Assembly: GCF_000092505.1 (NCBI RefSeq)
Contig: NC_014136.1
Coordinates: forward strand, 1,820,501 to 1,884,500
DNA: 64,000 bases
From: Leuconostoc kimchii IMSNU 11154
GTDB lineage: Bacteria > Bacillota > Bacilli > Lactobacillales > Lactobacillaceae
Direction of reading: 5' to 3'
The translations under genes and the position numbers were made by a program. The notes beneath the pieces were generated by a model. It was not told where the DNA came from and made no database searches. It saw only the letters and a program-made list of their open reading frames with translations. The number at the start of each line of letters is the position of its first letter. Positions within the stretch are counted from its first letter, which is position 1. Positions 42,553 through 51,101 of this stretch are shown piece after piece.

Positions 42553-43677
42553 ATGACTTTAAAGTCTCCTCAAAACAAATTCTGGGACAGAGTAGTCCAA
42601 AACGCCCAGATTGGGCATGCTGTGACTGATAAGCAGCCTTTTTTTAGCTTGGCACCGATGGAAGCCGTTACAGACACGATATTCCGACGAGTTGTGGCAC
42701 AAGCTGGTGCACCAGATGTTTATTATACTGAATTTACTAATGCGAGTTCAATGGTACATCCACAGGCAAAATTTTCTGTACAAGGTAGGCTAGCTGTCGC
42801 CGAGCATGAACAACAGCCGGTTGCTCAAATTTGGGGTTCACATCCAGAAGAAATTGCTGGCGCTGCAAAGAAACTACCAAGCATGGGTTATCAAGCAGTT
42901 GATATTAATATGGGATGCCCTGACAGCTCAGTGATTAAAAACAATGCAGGATCAGCTTTGATTCGAACGCCAGATTTAGCCTCAGAGATTGTGGCTGCAG
43001 CTAAATTATCTGGATTACCAGTTTCTGTAAAAACACGTTTAGGCTTTTATAAACCTGAAGAATTTCGCGAGTGGCTACCCATTATTTTGAAGCAAAATGT
43101 GGCTGTTTTAACTGTTCACTTGCGTTCGCGTAAAGAAATGTCAAAAGCACCCGCACATGAAGAATATATTGACGAAATCTTGGCAATGCGTGACGCAATT
43201 GCGCCTCAAACATTAATTCAAATTAATGGTGACATTAAAACACGATCAGCGGGACTTCAACTTGTCAAAAGACATTCAGGAATTGATGGCATTATGATTG
43301 GCCGCGGAATATTTGAAAATCCTTACGCATTTGAAAAACAGGAACGTCAACATACTTTATCGGAATCAATTGCATTACTTAACTTACAGTTAGATTTGTT
43401 TGACGAAGTCAATGAGACAATCACACCAAAACATTTTGAGGCGTTAAAGCGTTATTTTAAAATTTATTTGCGTGGCTTTGCGCATGCTTCAGCTTTGCGC
43501 CAAATGTTAATGGAAACTCATACAACGCAGGAAGTAAGAGCAATTTTGAGTCAGGAATTGCCAAAAGTATATGCTGCTGTTGCTCACGATAAACATGTTT
43601 ATCGTGATAATCAAGCGGCAAGTGACGACATGGCTGCAGCAAATGCTGCTAAGCTCGAGTCATCGTTAGCACAATAG
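42553..43677 (+). CDS. dus: tRNA-dihydrouridine synthase (Dus family)
   Basis: 374 residues. The FMN-binding TIM barrel has FFSLAPMEAVTDTIFRR, VAQIWGSHPEEIA, VDINMGCPDSSVIKN (catalytic Cys), SVKTRLGF and IDGIMIGRGIFENP. It reduces uridines in tRNA D-loops. A C-terminal helical tRNA-binding domain ends in an Ala/Ser-rich tail. It is longer than Bacillus DusB, and the position specificity is not certain. Confidence 0.92.
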   Translation: MTLKSPQNKFWDRVVQNAQIGHAVTDKQPFFSLAPMEAVTDTIFRRVVAQAGAPDVYYTEFTNASSMVHPQAKFSVQGRLAVAEHEQQPVAQIWGSHPEEIAGAAKKLPSMGYQAVDINMGCPDSSVIKNNAGSALIRTPDLASEIVAAAKLSGLPVSVKTRLGFYKPEEFREWLPIILKQNVAVLTVHLRSRKEMSKAPAHEEYIDEILAMRDAIAPQTLIQINGDIKTRSAGLQLVKRHSGIDGIMIGRGIFENPYAFEKQERQHTLSESIALLNLQLDLFDEVNETITPKHFEALKRYFKIYLRGFAHASALRQMLMETHTTQEVRAILSQELPKVYAAVAHDKHVYRDNQAASDDMAAANAAKLESSLAQ

Positions 43678-43787
43678 TCTATAAAATAAATCAATGATTG
43701 ACAGTAATGCTTATTCTTGCTAAAATTAGTAAGTATTTATAGCATGTCGTTTAAACGAAATAAAATGCGAGAAAGGAGGGTTATCAC

Positions 43788-43973
43788 ATGGCAAAGGTCA
43801 TCGTACGTAAGAACGAATCTTTGGATGATGCATTGCGTCGCTTTAAGCGCGGTGTTTCAAAGGACGGTACTCTCCAAGAATACCGTAAGCGCGAATTCTA
43901 TGTTAAGCCTTCAGTTGCTCGTAAATTGAAGTCTGAAGCAGCACAAAAGCGTAACAAAAAGAAGGGCCGTTAA
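43788..43973 (+). CDS. rpsU: 30S ribosomal protein S21
   Basis: 61 residues: [20 protein letters not shown] and [19 protein letters not shown] followed by a Lys/Arg tail, the S21 signature. It helps mRNA binding near the anti-SD. It has a very strong RBS (AAAGGAGGGT) and a terminator after it; yqeY follows, the usual order. Confidence 0.98.
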
Positions 43974-43981
43974 TTGGTTCT

Positions 43982-44006
43982 AAAACGTCACTTTGGTGGC
44001 GTTTTT
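43982..44006 (+). terminator. Terminator after rpsU
   Basis: AAAACG-t-CAC, TTTG loop, GTG-g-CGTTTTT. Confidence 0.85.
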
Positions 44007-44055
44007 CTTTTGTGGTAAAATTAAGGTAACAATCTAATTAAGAAAGAAGAAAAAA

Positions 44056-44502
44056 ATGTCATTACTCGAAACATTGAACACTGATATGAAACAAGCTATG
44101 AAGGATAAGAATAAGGATGCCTTATCAGTTATCCGTATGGTAAAATCTACAGTCATGAACGAACAAATTAGTTTGGGACATGACTTAACGCCGGAAGAAG
44201 AACTCACGGTTCTCTCACGTGAAGTTAAGCAACGTCATGAATCACTGTCAGAATTTGAAAAAGGTGACAGGCCAGACCTAGCCCAAGGTATCCGTTCTGA
44301 ATTGGACACGCTTGCAAAATATTTGCCAAAACAATTGTCTGAAATAGAAGTTGAAGCAATTGTTAATGAAGCAGTCACTACAACAGGCGCAACAACACCA
44401 AAGGATATGGGAAAAGTTATGGGCATTGTAACACCTCAGGTGAAAGGTAAGGCGGACGGCAAGCTAGTAGCTAACCTTGTCAAGGCAGCGTTAAATAAAT
44501 GA
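44056..44502 (+). CDS. yqeY: GatB/YqeY domain protein
   Basis: 148 residues, all helical, with MSLLETLNTDMKQAMKDKN, SVIRMVKSTVMNEQI and PKDMGKVMGIVTPQVKGKADG. The family resembles the C-terminal tRNA-binding part of GatB and may act in tRNA-dependent amidation, but no activity is proven. It follows rpsU as in Bacillus. Confidence 0.93.
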   Translation: MSLLETLNTDMKQAMKDKNKDALSVIRMVKSTVMNEQISLGHDLTPEEELTVLSREVKQRHESLSEFEKGDRPDLAQGIRSELDTLAKYLPKQLSEIEVEAIVNEAVTTTGATTPKDMGKVMGIVTPQVKGKADGKLVANLVKAALNK

Positions 44503-44594
44503 TGGTACTCTGTTCTTCTATAACAAATTAGTTAATTCATGGTAGAATAGGATATTAAAGAAAACACGTGAAGTTGCGTGTCAGAGGAAAATTG

Positions 44595-45461
44595 ATGACG
44601 AATCCAACAGTTGGAACAATTATTAAAGCAAATGTAACAGATGAAAATGATAAATATTTTTTCGCACAAGTCGATGGTCATACCTATGAAATCGATAAAT
44701 CCGAACTTGAGAAGCCTCTAAAAGTTGGTGGCTTTGTCACGGGGTTTGCCTATGAAAATGAAAATCATAAATTTCAAATAACAAAGCAAGTACCAACCTC
44801 ACAAAAAGATGTTTATGGTTGGGGAAGTGTTGTGGCTAACCGTCATGATTTAGGTGTTTTTGTGTCGATTGGGTTACCCAACAAAGATCTTGTTGTATCT
44901 TTGGACGATTTACCAACAATTACAACTTTGTGGCCGCAAAAAGGTGACAAGTTAATGTTGGCTATGAAAGAAGATAATAAAGGACGACTTTGGGGTGCTA
45001 TTGCGCAACAAAATATTATTGATGCCGTATCTCGACGTGCACCACAAGAAATGAAATCCAAAACAGTTAAAGCAACGGTTTATCGCAATAAAATTGCTGG
45101 GACACTTGTTGTGACTGATGAATATTATCTTGGCTTCATTCATCCTTCGCAACGCGATGATGAGCCGCGTTTAGGGCAAGTAGTTGATGCTCGCGTTATT
45201 GGTGTGCGTGAGGATGGCTCGCTGAATCTATCTTTGAAGCCTTTAGCATATAAAACAATGGATGAAGATGCGCAGTTCTTGCTTTTACAGCTACAACGGC
45301 ATGATGATCATTTCCTACCTTTTAATGACAAAAGTGCGCCAGAAGCCATTAAACGTCAGTTTGGTTTTAGTAAGAGTCAATTTAAACGAGCACTAGGCCA
45401 TTTGTATAAAGACCGCGTCATTGAACAAATTGATGACGGGATTAAACTCATTGAAAAATAA
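44595..45461 (+). CDS. cvfB: S1-domain RNA-binding protein (CvfB/YitL-like)
   Basis: 288 residues with tandem S1-like OB folds (about 1-65, 70-140 and 145-215) and a C-terminal winged helix (FGFSKSQFKRALGHLYKDRVIEQ). This architecture is that of CvfB, a virulence and gene-expression modulator in staphylococci. ATG 44595 with AGAGGA upstream is chosen over a GTG at 44568. Its stop overlaps the xerD ATG (TAATG). Confidence 0.88.
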   Translation: MTNPTVGTIIKANVTDENDKYFFAQVDGHTYEIDKSELEKPLKVGGFVTGFAYENENHKFQITKQVPTSQKDVYGWGSVVANRHDLGVFVSIGLPNKDLVVSLDDLPTITTLWPQKGDKLMLAMKEDNKGRLWGAIAQQNIIDAVSRRAPQEMKSKTVKATVYRNKIAGTLVVTDEYYLGFIHPSQRDDEPRLGQVVDARVIGVREDGSLNLSLKPLAYKTMDEDAQFLLLQLQRHDDHFLPFNDKSAPEAIKRQFGFSKSQFKRALGHLYKDRVIEQIDDGIKLIEK

Positions 45462-46357
45462 TGACACAAGAAATAGATAACGCCATTGCAGATTATTTAC
45501 ATTATATTCGCATTGAGCGTGGCTTATCGGACAACACAATTAAGAGTTATCAGCAAGATTTAAAGCAATTTAGCGTCTATATGACGGCTGAAAACCTAAA
45601 TTTGAATGCGGTTGATCATGTTGTTATATTAACATGGTTAAATCAGTTACGTGAGTTAAATAAATCAAATAATTCAGTGATTCGCATGGTAACATCATTG
45701 CGTAAATTTTTTGGTTACTTGTTACAAGAAAACGTTATACGGCATAACCCAATGAGTGATGTAAAACCACCTAAAAAGGCAGAACATTTACCAGCAGTAT
45801 TGAGCGTTGCAGAAATTGATGCATTGTTGCAAGTGCCGACTGAAAAAACTGCGTTAGGGTTACGGAATAGAGCACTTATCGAAGTGATGTACGCTACTGG
45901 ACTACGTGTAAGCGAGCTGGTCAATTTAAAAATGAGCGACTTGCACTTGCAACTCGGCTTAATTCAAACGATTGGGAAAGGTGATAAGGAGCGAATTATC
46001 CCAATTGGTGAGATTGCTACTGAGTGGTTAGAACGCTATTTTTCTCACAGCCGGTTAACGCTATTAAAAGACAAGGTGTCACCGTTTGTTTTTTTAAATG
46101 ATCGTGGAACACAATTGAGTCGTCAAGGTGTTTGGAAAATCATTAAAAATTTAGTATCAGCTGCTGGTATCGATAAAGACGTGTCGCCACATACATTGAG
46201 GCATTCTTTTGCGACGCATATTTTAGAAAATGGTGCAGATTTGCGAATCGTGCAAGAACTATTGGGTCATGCTGATATTTCAACAACACAGATTTACACA
46301 CACATCTCAAAGAAAAGATTAAGCGAAGTATATGATGCTTTTCATCCGCGAGCGTAA
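45461..46357 (+). CDS. xerD: Site-specific tyrosine recombinase XerD
   Basis: 298 residues. N-terminal SAM-like core-binding domain (1-95) and catalytic domain with ATGLRVSELVNL (Arg I), GKGDKERIIPI (Lys), HTLRHSFATHIL (His-Arg) and LLGHADISTTQIYTH (His and nucleophile Tyr). It resolves chromosome dimers at dif. Position upstream of ribT-scpA-scpB is the normal xerD context, which excludes a phage integrase. Confidence 0.94.
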   Translation: MTQEIDNAIADYLHYIRIERGLSDNTIKSYQQDLKQFSVYMTAENLNLNAVDHVVILTWLNQLRELNKSNNSVIRMVTSLRKFFGYLLQENVIRHNPMSDVKPPKKAEHLPAVLSVAEIDALLQVPTEKTALGLRNRALIEVMYATGLRVSELVNLKMSDLHLQLGLIQTIGKGDKERIIPIGEIATEWLERYFSHSRLTLLKDKVSPFVFLNDRGTQLSRQGVWKIIKNLVSAAGIDKDVSPHTLRHSFATHILENGADLRIVQELLGHADISTTQIYTHISKKRLSEVYDAFHPRA

Positions 46358-46396
46358 ACTGATTTTAGCCTAAATAATTCCAATTCAGGAGAAAAA

Positions 46397-46765
46397 ATGT
46401 TAGCACAAGCTAGAAATGATAATCAGAAGACGGTTATGGGGATTCTATCGTTGTTACCAGGACTGCGTGAACTATCCCATTTGAATGCAGAAATTGCTTG
46501 GTATAATGGGAATGACGCACGTTGTTTATATGTGTGGCAGGATGGTGCGCAACTACAGGGTGTTCTAGGCGTTGAGTTCTTGTCTGAAGACATTGTGCTG
46601 ATTCGTCATGTGGCGTTGACGCCAGAATCGCGTACGGCTACCAATTATTTTGCTATGTTGTCAGAATTCCAGAATCAAAACCAAACAGCATTCATCATGG
46701 GGACATTAGACAATCAAAAATTGATTAATAAATGGAGAAAGTCGACATCGCAACCAATAGTTTAA
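46397..46765 (+). CDS. ribT: RibT-like GNAT-fold protein
   Basis: 122 residues; a reduced GNAT fold (LPGLRELSHLNAEIAWYNGND, GVLGVEFLSEDIVLIRHVALTPESR). It matches the RibT group that sits between xerD and scpA in lactobacilli or at the end of the Bacillus rib operon. The acetyl-CoA loop is poorly conserved and the substrate unknown. It overlaps scpA by 34 bases. Confidence 0.82.
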   Translation: MLAQARNDNQKTVMGILSLLPGLRELSHLNAEIAWYNGNDARCLYVWQDGAQLQGVLGVEFLSEDIVLIRHVALTPESRTATNYFAMLSEFQNQNQTAFIMGTLDNQKLINKWRKSTSQPIV

Positions 46766-47508
46766 CAATTAAATTAAGCGAATTTGAAGGACCACTAGAT
46801 TTATTATTGCATTTGATTAAAAAATCAGAAATGGATATTTTTGATCTACCTATTGCAACGATCACAGAACAATATTTACTATTTATTCGTGAACAACAGA
46901 ATATGCAGTTAGATGTTGCAAGTGAATACTTGGTTATGGCAGCTACTTTGGTTCAAATCAAATCAGCTGACTTATTGCCCCAAGAGACATTTGATGACGA
47001 TTTTATTGATGATGATTTTTTTGACCCACGTGAAGAATTAATGTTGCAATTATTGACATATAAGCAATTTCAAGTCGCGAGTAGCGAACTACGTGAACGT
47101 GAAATGCAACATCAGCAATCATTTTCTAGATTGCCAATGCTGGCGCCAACAGATATGGTCTCTGAAACAAAATTATCACCAGGTTTAGGATTAATTGATT
47201 TACAGACAGCGTTTGCACATTTATTAAGTAAAAAAAAGCAACAACGCCCAATAAGTCGACGGGTCGTTCGTGAGAAATATACGTTGACGCAGGCCATTAA
47301 TAACATTAAGCGACATTTTGCGTGCCATCAAGTGGGTGATGAAATTCGTTTTGAGTCATTGTTTGATGAAGTTTACGAACGTGAGCCGCTGGTGATGACT
47401 TTTTTAGCAATACTTGAGATGGCTAAGGAAGATAAAGTGTTACTGTATCAGACAGATAAACGCGCAGAAATATTTTTAAAAATTGAAAAGTTGGACGAAA
47501 ATGAATAA
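46732..47508 (+). CDS. scpA: Segregation and condensation protein ScpA
   Basis: 258 residues: kleisin of the SMC complex. LSEFEGPLDLLLHLIKKSEMDIFDLPIATITEQYL is the N-terminal signature that contacts the SMC neck, and the acidic middle (ETFDDDFIDDDFFDPREELM) is typical. The C-terminal winged helix binds the SMC cap. It forms a complex with ScpB, encoded next with overlapping frames. Confidence 0.95.
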   Translation: MEKVDIATNSLTIKLSEFEGPLDLLLHLIKKSEMDIFDLPIATITEQYLLFIREQQNMQLDVASEYLVMAATLVQIKSADLLPQETFDDDFIDDDFFDPREELMLQLLTYKQFQVASSELREREMQHQQSFSRLPMLAPTDMVSETKLSPGLGLIDLQTAFAHLLSKKKQQRPISRRVVREKYTLTQAINNIKRHFACHQVGDEIRFESLFDEVYEREPLVMTFLAILEMAKEDKVLLYQTDKRAEIFLKIEKLDENE

Positions 47509-48103
47509 TCTTGCTCAAATAGAAGCCGTATTATTTGTGGCTGGTGATGAAGGCATCACAATTAAAGACATTTGTAGCATTACAAAGTTTGATAAGCCTG
47601 CTGTAATCACGCTGATTGATGATTTAGCTGCACATTATGATAGTGATGTGACCAGTGCTTTAGAAATTAGGGAAAGCGATGGGGCTTATCGTTTGGTCAC
47701 AAAGTCAGGGCTTGGTGCTGTAGTAAAAGGTTATTTTGATGCACCTATTAACACAACTTTGTCACAAGCACAATTAGAGACGTTGGTTATTGTTGCTTAC
47801 AAACAACCTATTACACGTGTTGAAATTGATCAAATTCGTGGTGTACAGTCATCAGGGACTTTGCAAAAATTAGCGTTGCGACAATTAATTATCGATACGG
47901 GCCGCAAGGATGACCCCGGTAGGCCTATTATGTATGGTACAACAGCAGAATTTTTAGATTATTTTGGTTTGAAACAATTATCAGATTTACCACCACTACC
48001 GGATTTTGATACATTAGAAATTGACGATGAGGGTGGTGAGTTATTCACTAGTGCGTTTGAAACGCGTCTAGCAGAAACGGAAGAAGAGAGCAAACATGTC
48101 TGA
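47501..48103 (+). CDS. scpB: Segregation and condensation protein ScpB
   Basis: 200 residues, tandem winged-helix protein: LAQIEAVLFVAGDEGITIKDI, then TLSQAQLETLVIVAYKQPITRVEIDQIRG and GRPIMYGTTAEFLDYFGL. It dimerises and clamps ScpA in the condensin. ATG 47501 overlaps the scpA stop by 8 bases; an in-frame TTG at 47483 is less likely. Confidence 0.95.
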   Translation: MNNLAQIEAVLFVAGDEGITIKDICSITKFDKPAVITLIDDLAAHYDSDVTSALEIRESDGAYRLVTKSGLGAVVKGYFDAPINTTLSQAQLETLVIVAYKQPITRVEIDQIRGVQSSGTLQKLALRQLIIDTGRKDDPGRPIMYGTTAEFLDYFGLKQLSDLPPLPDFDTLEIDDEGGELFTSAFETRLAETEEESKHV

Positions 48104-48845
48104 AGAAGCACAACGTGTACAAAAAGTGATTGCCCAAGCCGGGTTAGCTTCCCGGCGTGGCGCAGAAGAGCTGATTATTAAAGGTCGAGTTCAAGTGAAC
48201 GGTCAAACAATTACGGCGCTTGGTGTGAAAGTCGAACCAACTGATACCGTGACGGTGGATAGTATACCTCTCGAGGGACGTGAAAAATTGGTTTACTATT
48301 TATTAAATAAACCACGTGGTGTGGTAACAACTAACAATGATGAAAAAGGCAGGAGAACTGTTTTAGATATTTTATCAGACGTTAATGAGCGTGTTTATCC
48401 GATTGGACGTTTAGATTACGATACAACTGGCGTTTTGTTATTAACAAATGACGGGGTAATAGCTAATCAATTGATGCATCCGAAGTCACGAGTAGATAAA
48501 GTGTACATTGCTAAGGTGGCTGGTATTGCAACAGATGATAAGTTGGCGCCGTTGAAGCATGGAGTTGTCATTAAGGGGCGTAAAACAGCACCGGCACGAG
48601 TGACAATAGAACGTATCGATAAAGATAAAAAAACTAGTATGGTCCGTGTTATTCTTCATGAAGGTCGAAATCATCAGGTTAAAAATATGTTACAAAAGGT
48701 TGGATTACCTGTTGAAAAATTGACACGAGAGCAATATGCTTTTTTTGATTTAACTGGTCTGCAGTCTGGTGAATATCGTAAATTAACAAGCCCTGAAATT
48801 AAGCGTTTAAAGGCGGAAGATTACAAAAATTACCGTAGGAAATAA
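48096..48845 (+). CDS. rluB: 23S rRNA pseudouridine synthase (RluB family)
   Basis: 249 residues. N-terminal S4 domain (RVQKVIAQAGLASRRGAEELI) and catalytic domain with YPIGRLDYDTTGVLLLTNDG (catalytic Asp) and HEGRNHQVKNML. It modifies the 2605-region of 23S rRNA. It overlaps scpB by 8 bases; scpA-scpB-rluB is a standard Firmicute cluster. Confidence 0.94.
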   Translation: MSEEAQRVQKVIAQAGLASRRGAEELIIKGRVQVNGQTITALGVKVEPTDTVTVDSIPLEGREKLVYYLLNKPRGVVTTNNDEKGRRTVLDILSDVNERVYPIGRLDYDTTGVLLLTNDGVIANQLMHPKSRVDKVYIAKVAGIATDDKLAPLKHGVVIKGRKTAPARVTIERIDKDKKTSMVRVILHEGRNHQVKNMLQKVGLPVEKLTREQYAFFDLTGLQSGEYRKLTSPEIKRLKAEDYKNYRRK

Positions 48846-48849
48846 AACG

Positions 48850-48878
48850 TTGCTCGTAGGCTGTTTATTTGTTAAAAT
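48850..48878 (+). promoter_or_regulatory. ribU promoter
   Basis: -35 TTGCTC (48850-48855), 17-base spacer, -10 TAAAAT (48873-48878), giving a transcript that starts just before the FMN riboswitch. Confidence 0.7.
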
Positions 48879-48896
48879 AGCGTTAAGTGAATAAAA

Positions 48897-49023
48897 ACTT
48901 CAGGGTAAGGTGTAATTCCTAACCGGCGGTGAGACATGTACGACATGATAAGCCCGCGACCTGTGCAAGCAGCTGATCTGGTCAAAATCCAGAGCCGACC
49001 GTAAAGTCGGGTATAAAGAAGTT
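48897..49023 (+). promoter_or_regulatory. FMN riboswitch (RFN element)
   Basis: The conserved RFN strings are present in order: TCAGGGTAAGGTG, TTCCTAACCGGCGGT, AGCCCGCGAC, GATCTGGT, AATCCAGAGCCGACCGT and AAAGTCGGGTA. The closing P1 stem is AACTTC/GAAGTT. FMN binding shuts off the downstream riboflavin importer gene. Confidence 0.95.
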
Positions 49024-49037
49024 AAAAAAGAAAGTTA

Positions 49038-49081
49038 AAGCTGCCTTTTTGTGATACCCTGACAAATTGTGCAGTTTTTTT
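49038..49081 (+). terminator. Riboswitch-controlled terminator
   Basis: AAGCTGC (49038-49044) pairs with GCAGTTT (49071-49077), with an inner TTTGT/ACAAA stem and a T run. Its loop holds TACCCTGA (49055-49062), an exact complement of TCAGGGTA (48900-48907) in the riboswitch, so an alternative antiterminator pairing is possible without FMN. Confidence 0.7.
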
Positions 49082-49093
49082 GAGGCGAAAATT

Positions 49094-49681
49094 ATGTCTA
49101 TTTCATCAACAACACGAACACAACGGTTAACCTTAATTGCGATTCTTAGTGCAATTTCATTTGGCTTAATGTTATTTCCACAGATACCATTAATTCCAGG
49201 CGCCGATTTTTTGAAACTTGATTTTTCAATTGTGCCAATTCTTATTGCTGGTTATTGGCTTAATACATCCGCGGCAATGTGGACAATTGTTCTGCGAACG
49301 ATACTAAAGCTGATTTTGGCAAACGAGGGTGTTAATACATATCTCGGGTTACCAGTTAATATTGTAGCGGTTGTTGTTTTTGCGGTCATTATGTTTTGGA
49401 TTATGCCACAATTTAAAACTAAAAATATCATTAAAAGTGTGTTAGCAGTCATGTTAGCAACTCTGGGATTGACTGCTGCTGCGGTGATTATGAATTGGTT
49501 TGTGGCGGTGCCACTATATGCAAACTTTGCCCATTTTGACATTGGGAAAGTAATTGGTTTAAAGCAATATTTTATTGCTATGGTCCTACCTTTTAACTTA
49601 ATACAAGGTGTGACCTGGGGCGTTGTTAGTTTGAGTATCTTATCTATTTTGAAACCGTTACAAAATAATTTAAATTCTTAA
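49094..49681 (+). CDS. ribU: Riboflavin ECF transporter substrate-binding subunit RibU
   Basis: 195 residues with six membrane helices (S-component fold): LIAILSAISFGLMLFP, FLKLDFSIVPILIAGYWL (the conserved riboflavin-binding DFS/P region), then VNIVAVVVFAVIMF and ATLGLTAAAVIMNWF. It captures riboflavin and docks with the shared EcfAAT energising module, which is not in this window. The gene is controlled by the FMN riboswitch. ATG 49094 with GAGG upstream is chosen. Confidence 0.94.
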   Translation: MSISSTTRTQRLTLIAILSAISFGLMLFPQIPLIPGADFLKLDFSIVPILIAGYWLNTSAAMWTIVLRTILKLILANEGVNTYLGLPVNIVAVVVFAVIMFWIMPQFKTKNIIKSVLAVMLATLGLTAAAVIMNWFVAVPLYANFAHFDIGKVIGLKQYFIAMVLPFNLIQGVTWGVVSLSILSILKPLQNNLNS

Positions 49682-49757
49682 TCAAACATTATACACAATG
49701 GCGAGTTCTATGTGGTAAAATTTTAAGTGAATATACTACAATGGAGGTCGTTTTATA

Positions 49758-50315
49758 ATGAACGATTATGACCCAAATAACATGAGCCGATCTTCTCGGC
49801 AAAAAAAACAAAAACTAGAACCAAAATTTGCTCGAAAATCCGATAATAACACAACTGGACATAGAGGGTTACGCATATTTTTGAGCATCTTAGCGCTAGT
49901 TATTCTATCAAGTGTGCCGATTTATGGCTTTTGGGCGAATCAAAAGGAACCTGAACAGCAAGCTGCTAAGCCAGTTAGTTCTAAAAAAGCATCAACTTCG
50001 GATGAAAAGTCAGTTTCTTCAGAAACGTCAAACACCTCATCTGATGATGTGTCAACAAGTTCGGAAACTGAACCTGAAAGTCAATCAAGTGAGACGCCTA
50101 GTTCTGAAATCAGTTCAAGCGTTTCTTCAAGTGAAACAACAAGTAGCCAAAGTTCATCAAGTGCAACACAAACGGCTGTCCTTGGTGCTAGTCAGACGCT
50201 GTATAATTTTGCTGTAACCCATGGTATGACGACAGAACAAGTTGTTGCTTTGAACCCTGGATTGACAGTTGATAACTATACACAATATGCCGGTAGAGAT
50301 TTGAATACGCAATAA
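49758..50315 (+). CDS. SAG1386/EF1546-family surface protein with degenerate LysM
   Basis: 185 residues: a positively charged cytoplasmic head (1-40), one membrane helix (about 38-58, FLSILALVILSSVPIYGFWA) and a long Ser/Thr/Glu linker (about 75-135). A LysM-like C-terminus (LYNFAVTHGMTTEQVVALNPG) lacks the final strand. It probably sits in the cell wall. Homologues precede cmk in Lactobacillales, as here (13 bases apart). Confidence 0.8.
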   Translation: MNDYDPNNMSRSSRQKKQKLEPKFARKSDNNTTGHRGLRIFLSILALVILSSVPIYGFWANQKEPEQQAAKPVSSKKASTSDEKSVSSETSNTSSDDVSTSSETEPESQSSETPSSEISSSVSSSETTSSQSSSSATQTAVLGASQTLYNFAVTHGMTTEQVVALNPGLTVDNYTQYAGRDLNTQ

Positions 50316-50328
50316 GTAGAGGATAATT

Positions 50329-51006
50329 ATGTTAAAGAATTTCCAAGTGGCAATTGATGGTCCGGCATCAGCAGGCAAATCAACAATTGCTAAAATATTA
50401 GCATCTCATCTAAAATATGTTTATGTTGATACGGGCGCCATGTATCGTACAGTGACGTTAGCGGCTAAAAAATCTGGTGTCGCTTATTCTGATGAATCTG
50501 GCATTGTTAACTTATTATCACAAATAGACATTAGATTTGAACCTGGTATACCAACCCAACGTGTTTACCTTAATAACCAAGAAGTCACTGAAGACATTCG
50601 TTCAACAGAAGTAACAAATAATGTTTCCCAAGTTGCTTCGTATGCAGCAGTACGCCAAAATTTGGTCGAAAGACAACGGCAGATTGCTAATAGCAGTGAT
50701 ATTATTATGGATGGTCGTGATATTGGTACAACAGTTTTACCGCATGCTCAAGTAAAAATTTTTTTAATTGCTAGTGTTGAAGAACGAGCCAATAGACGGT
50801 ATAAGGAAAATGTTGCCAAAGGCATGACAGTTGACCTAGTATCGTTAAAAAAGGATATCGAGGCGAGAGATTATAAAGATTCCCATCGCGAAATTAGTCC
50901 ATTAACACAGGCTAAGGATGCTGTTTTAGTTGACACAACCGGACTAAGTATTGATGATGTTGTGTCGAAAATCACAAAAATTATTCAAAATAAACAGAAA
51001 CAATAA
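50329..51006 (+). CDS. cmk: Cytidylate kinase
   Basis: 225 residues. P-loop [28 protein letters not shown] (substrate binding), [14 protein letters not shown] and [13 protein letters not shown]. It phosphorylates CMP and dCMP. cmk followed by the S1-like rpsA and der is a conserved Firmicute arrangement. Confidence 0.96.
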   Translation: MLKNFQVAIDGPASAGKSTIAKILASHLKYVYVDTGAMYRTVTLAAKKSGVAYSDESGIVNLLSQIDIRFEPGIPTQRVYLNNQEVTEDIRSTEVTNNVSQVASYAAVRQNLVERQRQIANSSDIIMDGRDIGTTVLPHAQVKIFLIASVEERANRRYKENVAKGMTVDLVSLKKDIEARDYKDSHREISPLTQAKDAVLVDTTGLSIDDVVSKITKIIQNKQKQ

Positions 51007-51101
51007 CTTACAGTGTGAAAACGCTGTTTTTTACTATACAAGAACAAAATATTCTGGTAAACTATATTCATAGTGTAAATTGTAGGAGGACGTTAGACGT
51101 C

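Noticed and set aside
45461..46357. Prophage or integrative-element integrase
   Set aside because: Length, motifs and the xerD-ribT-scpA-scpB context identify the chromosomal XerD.
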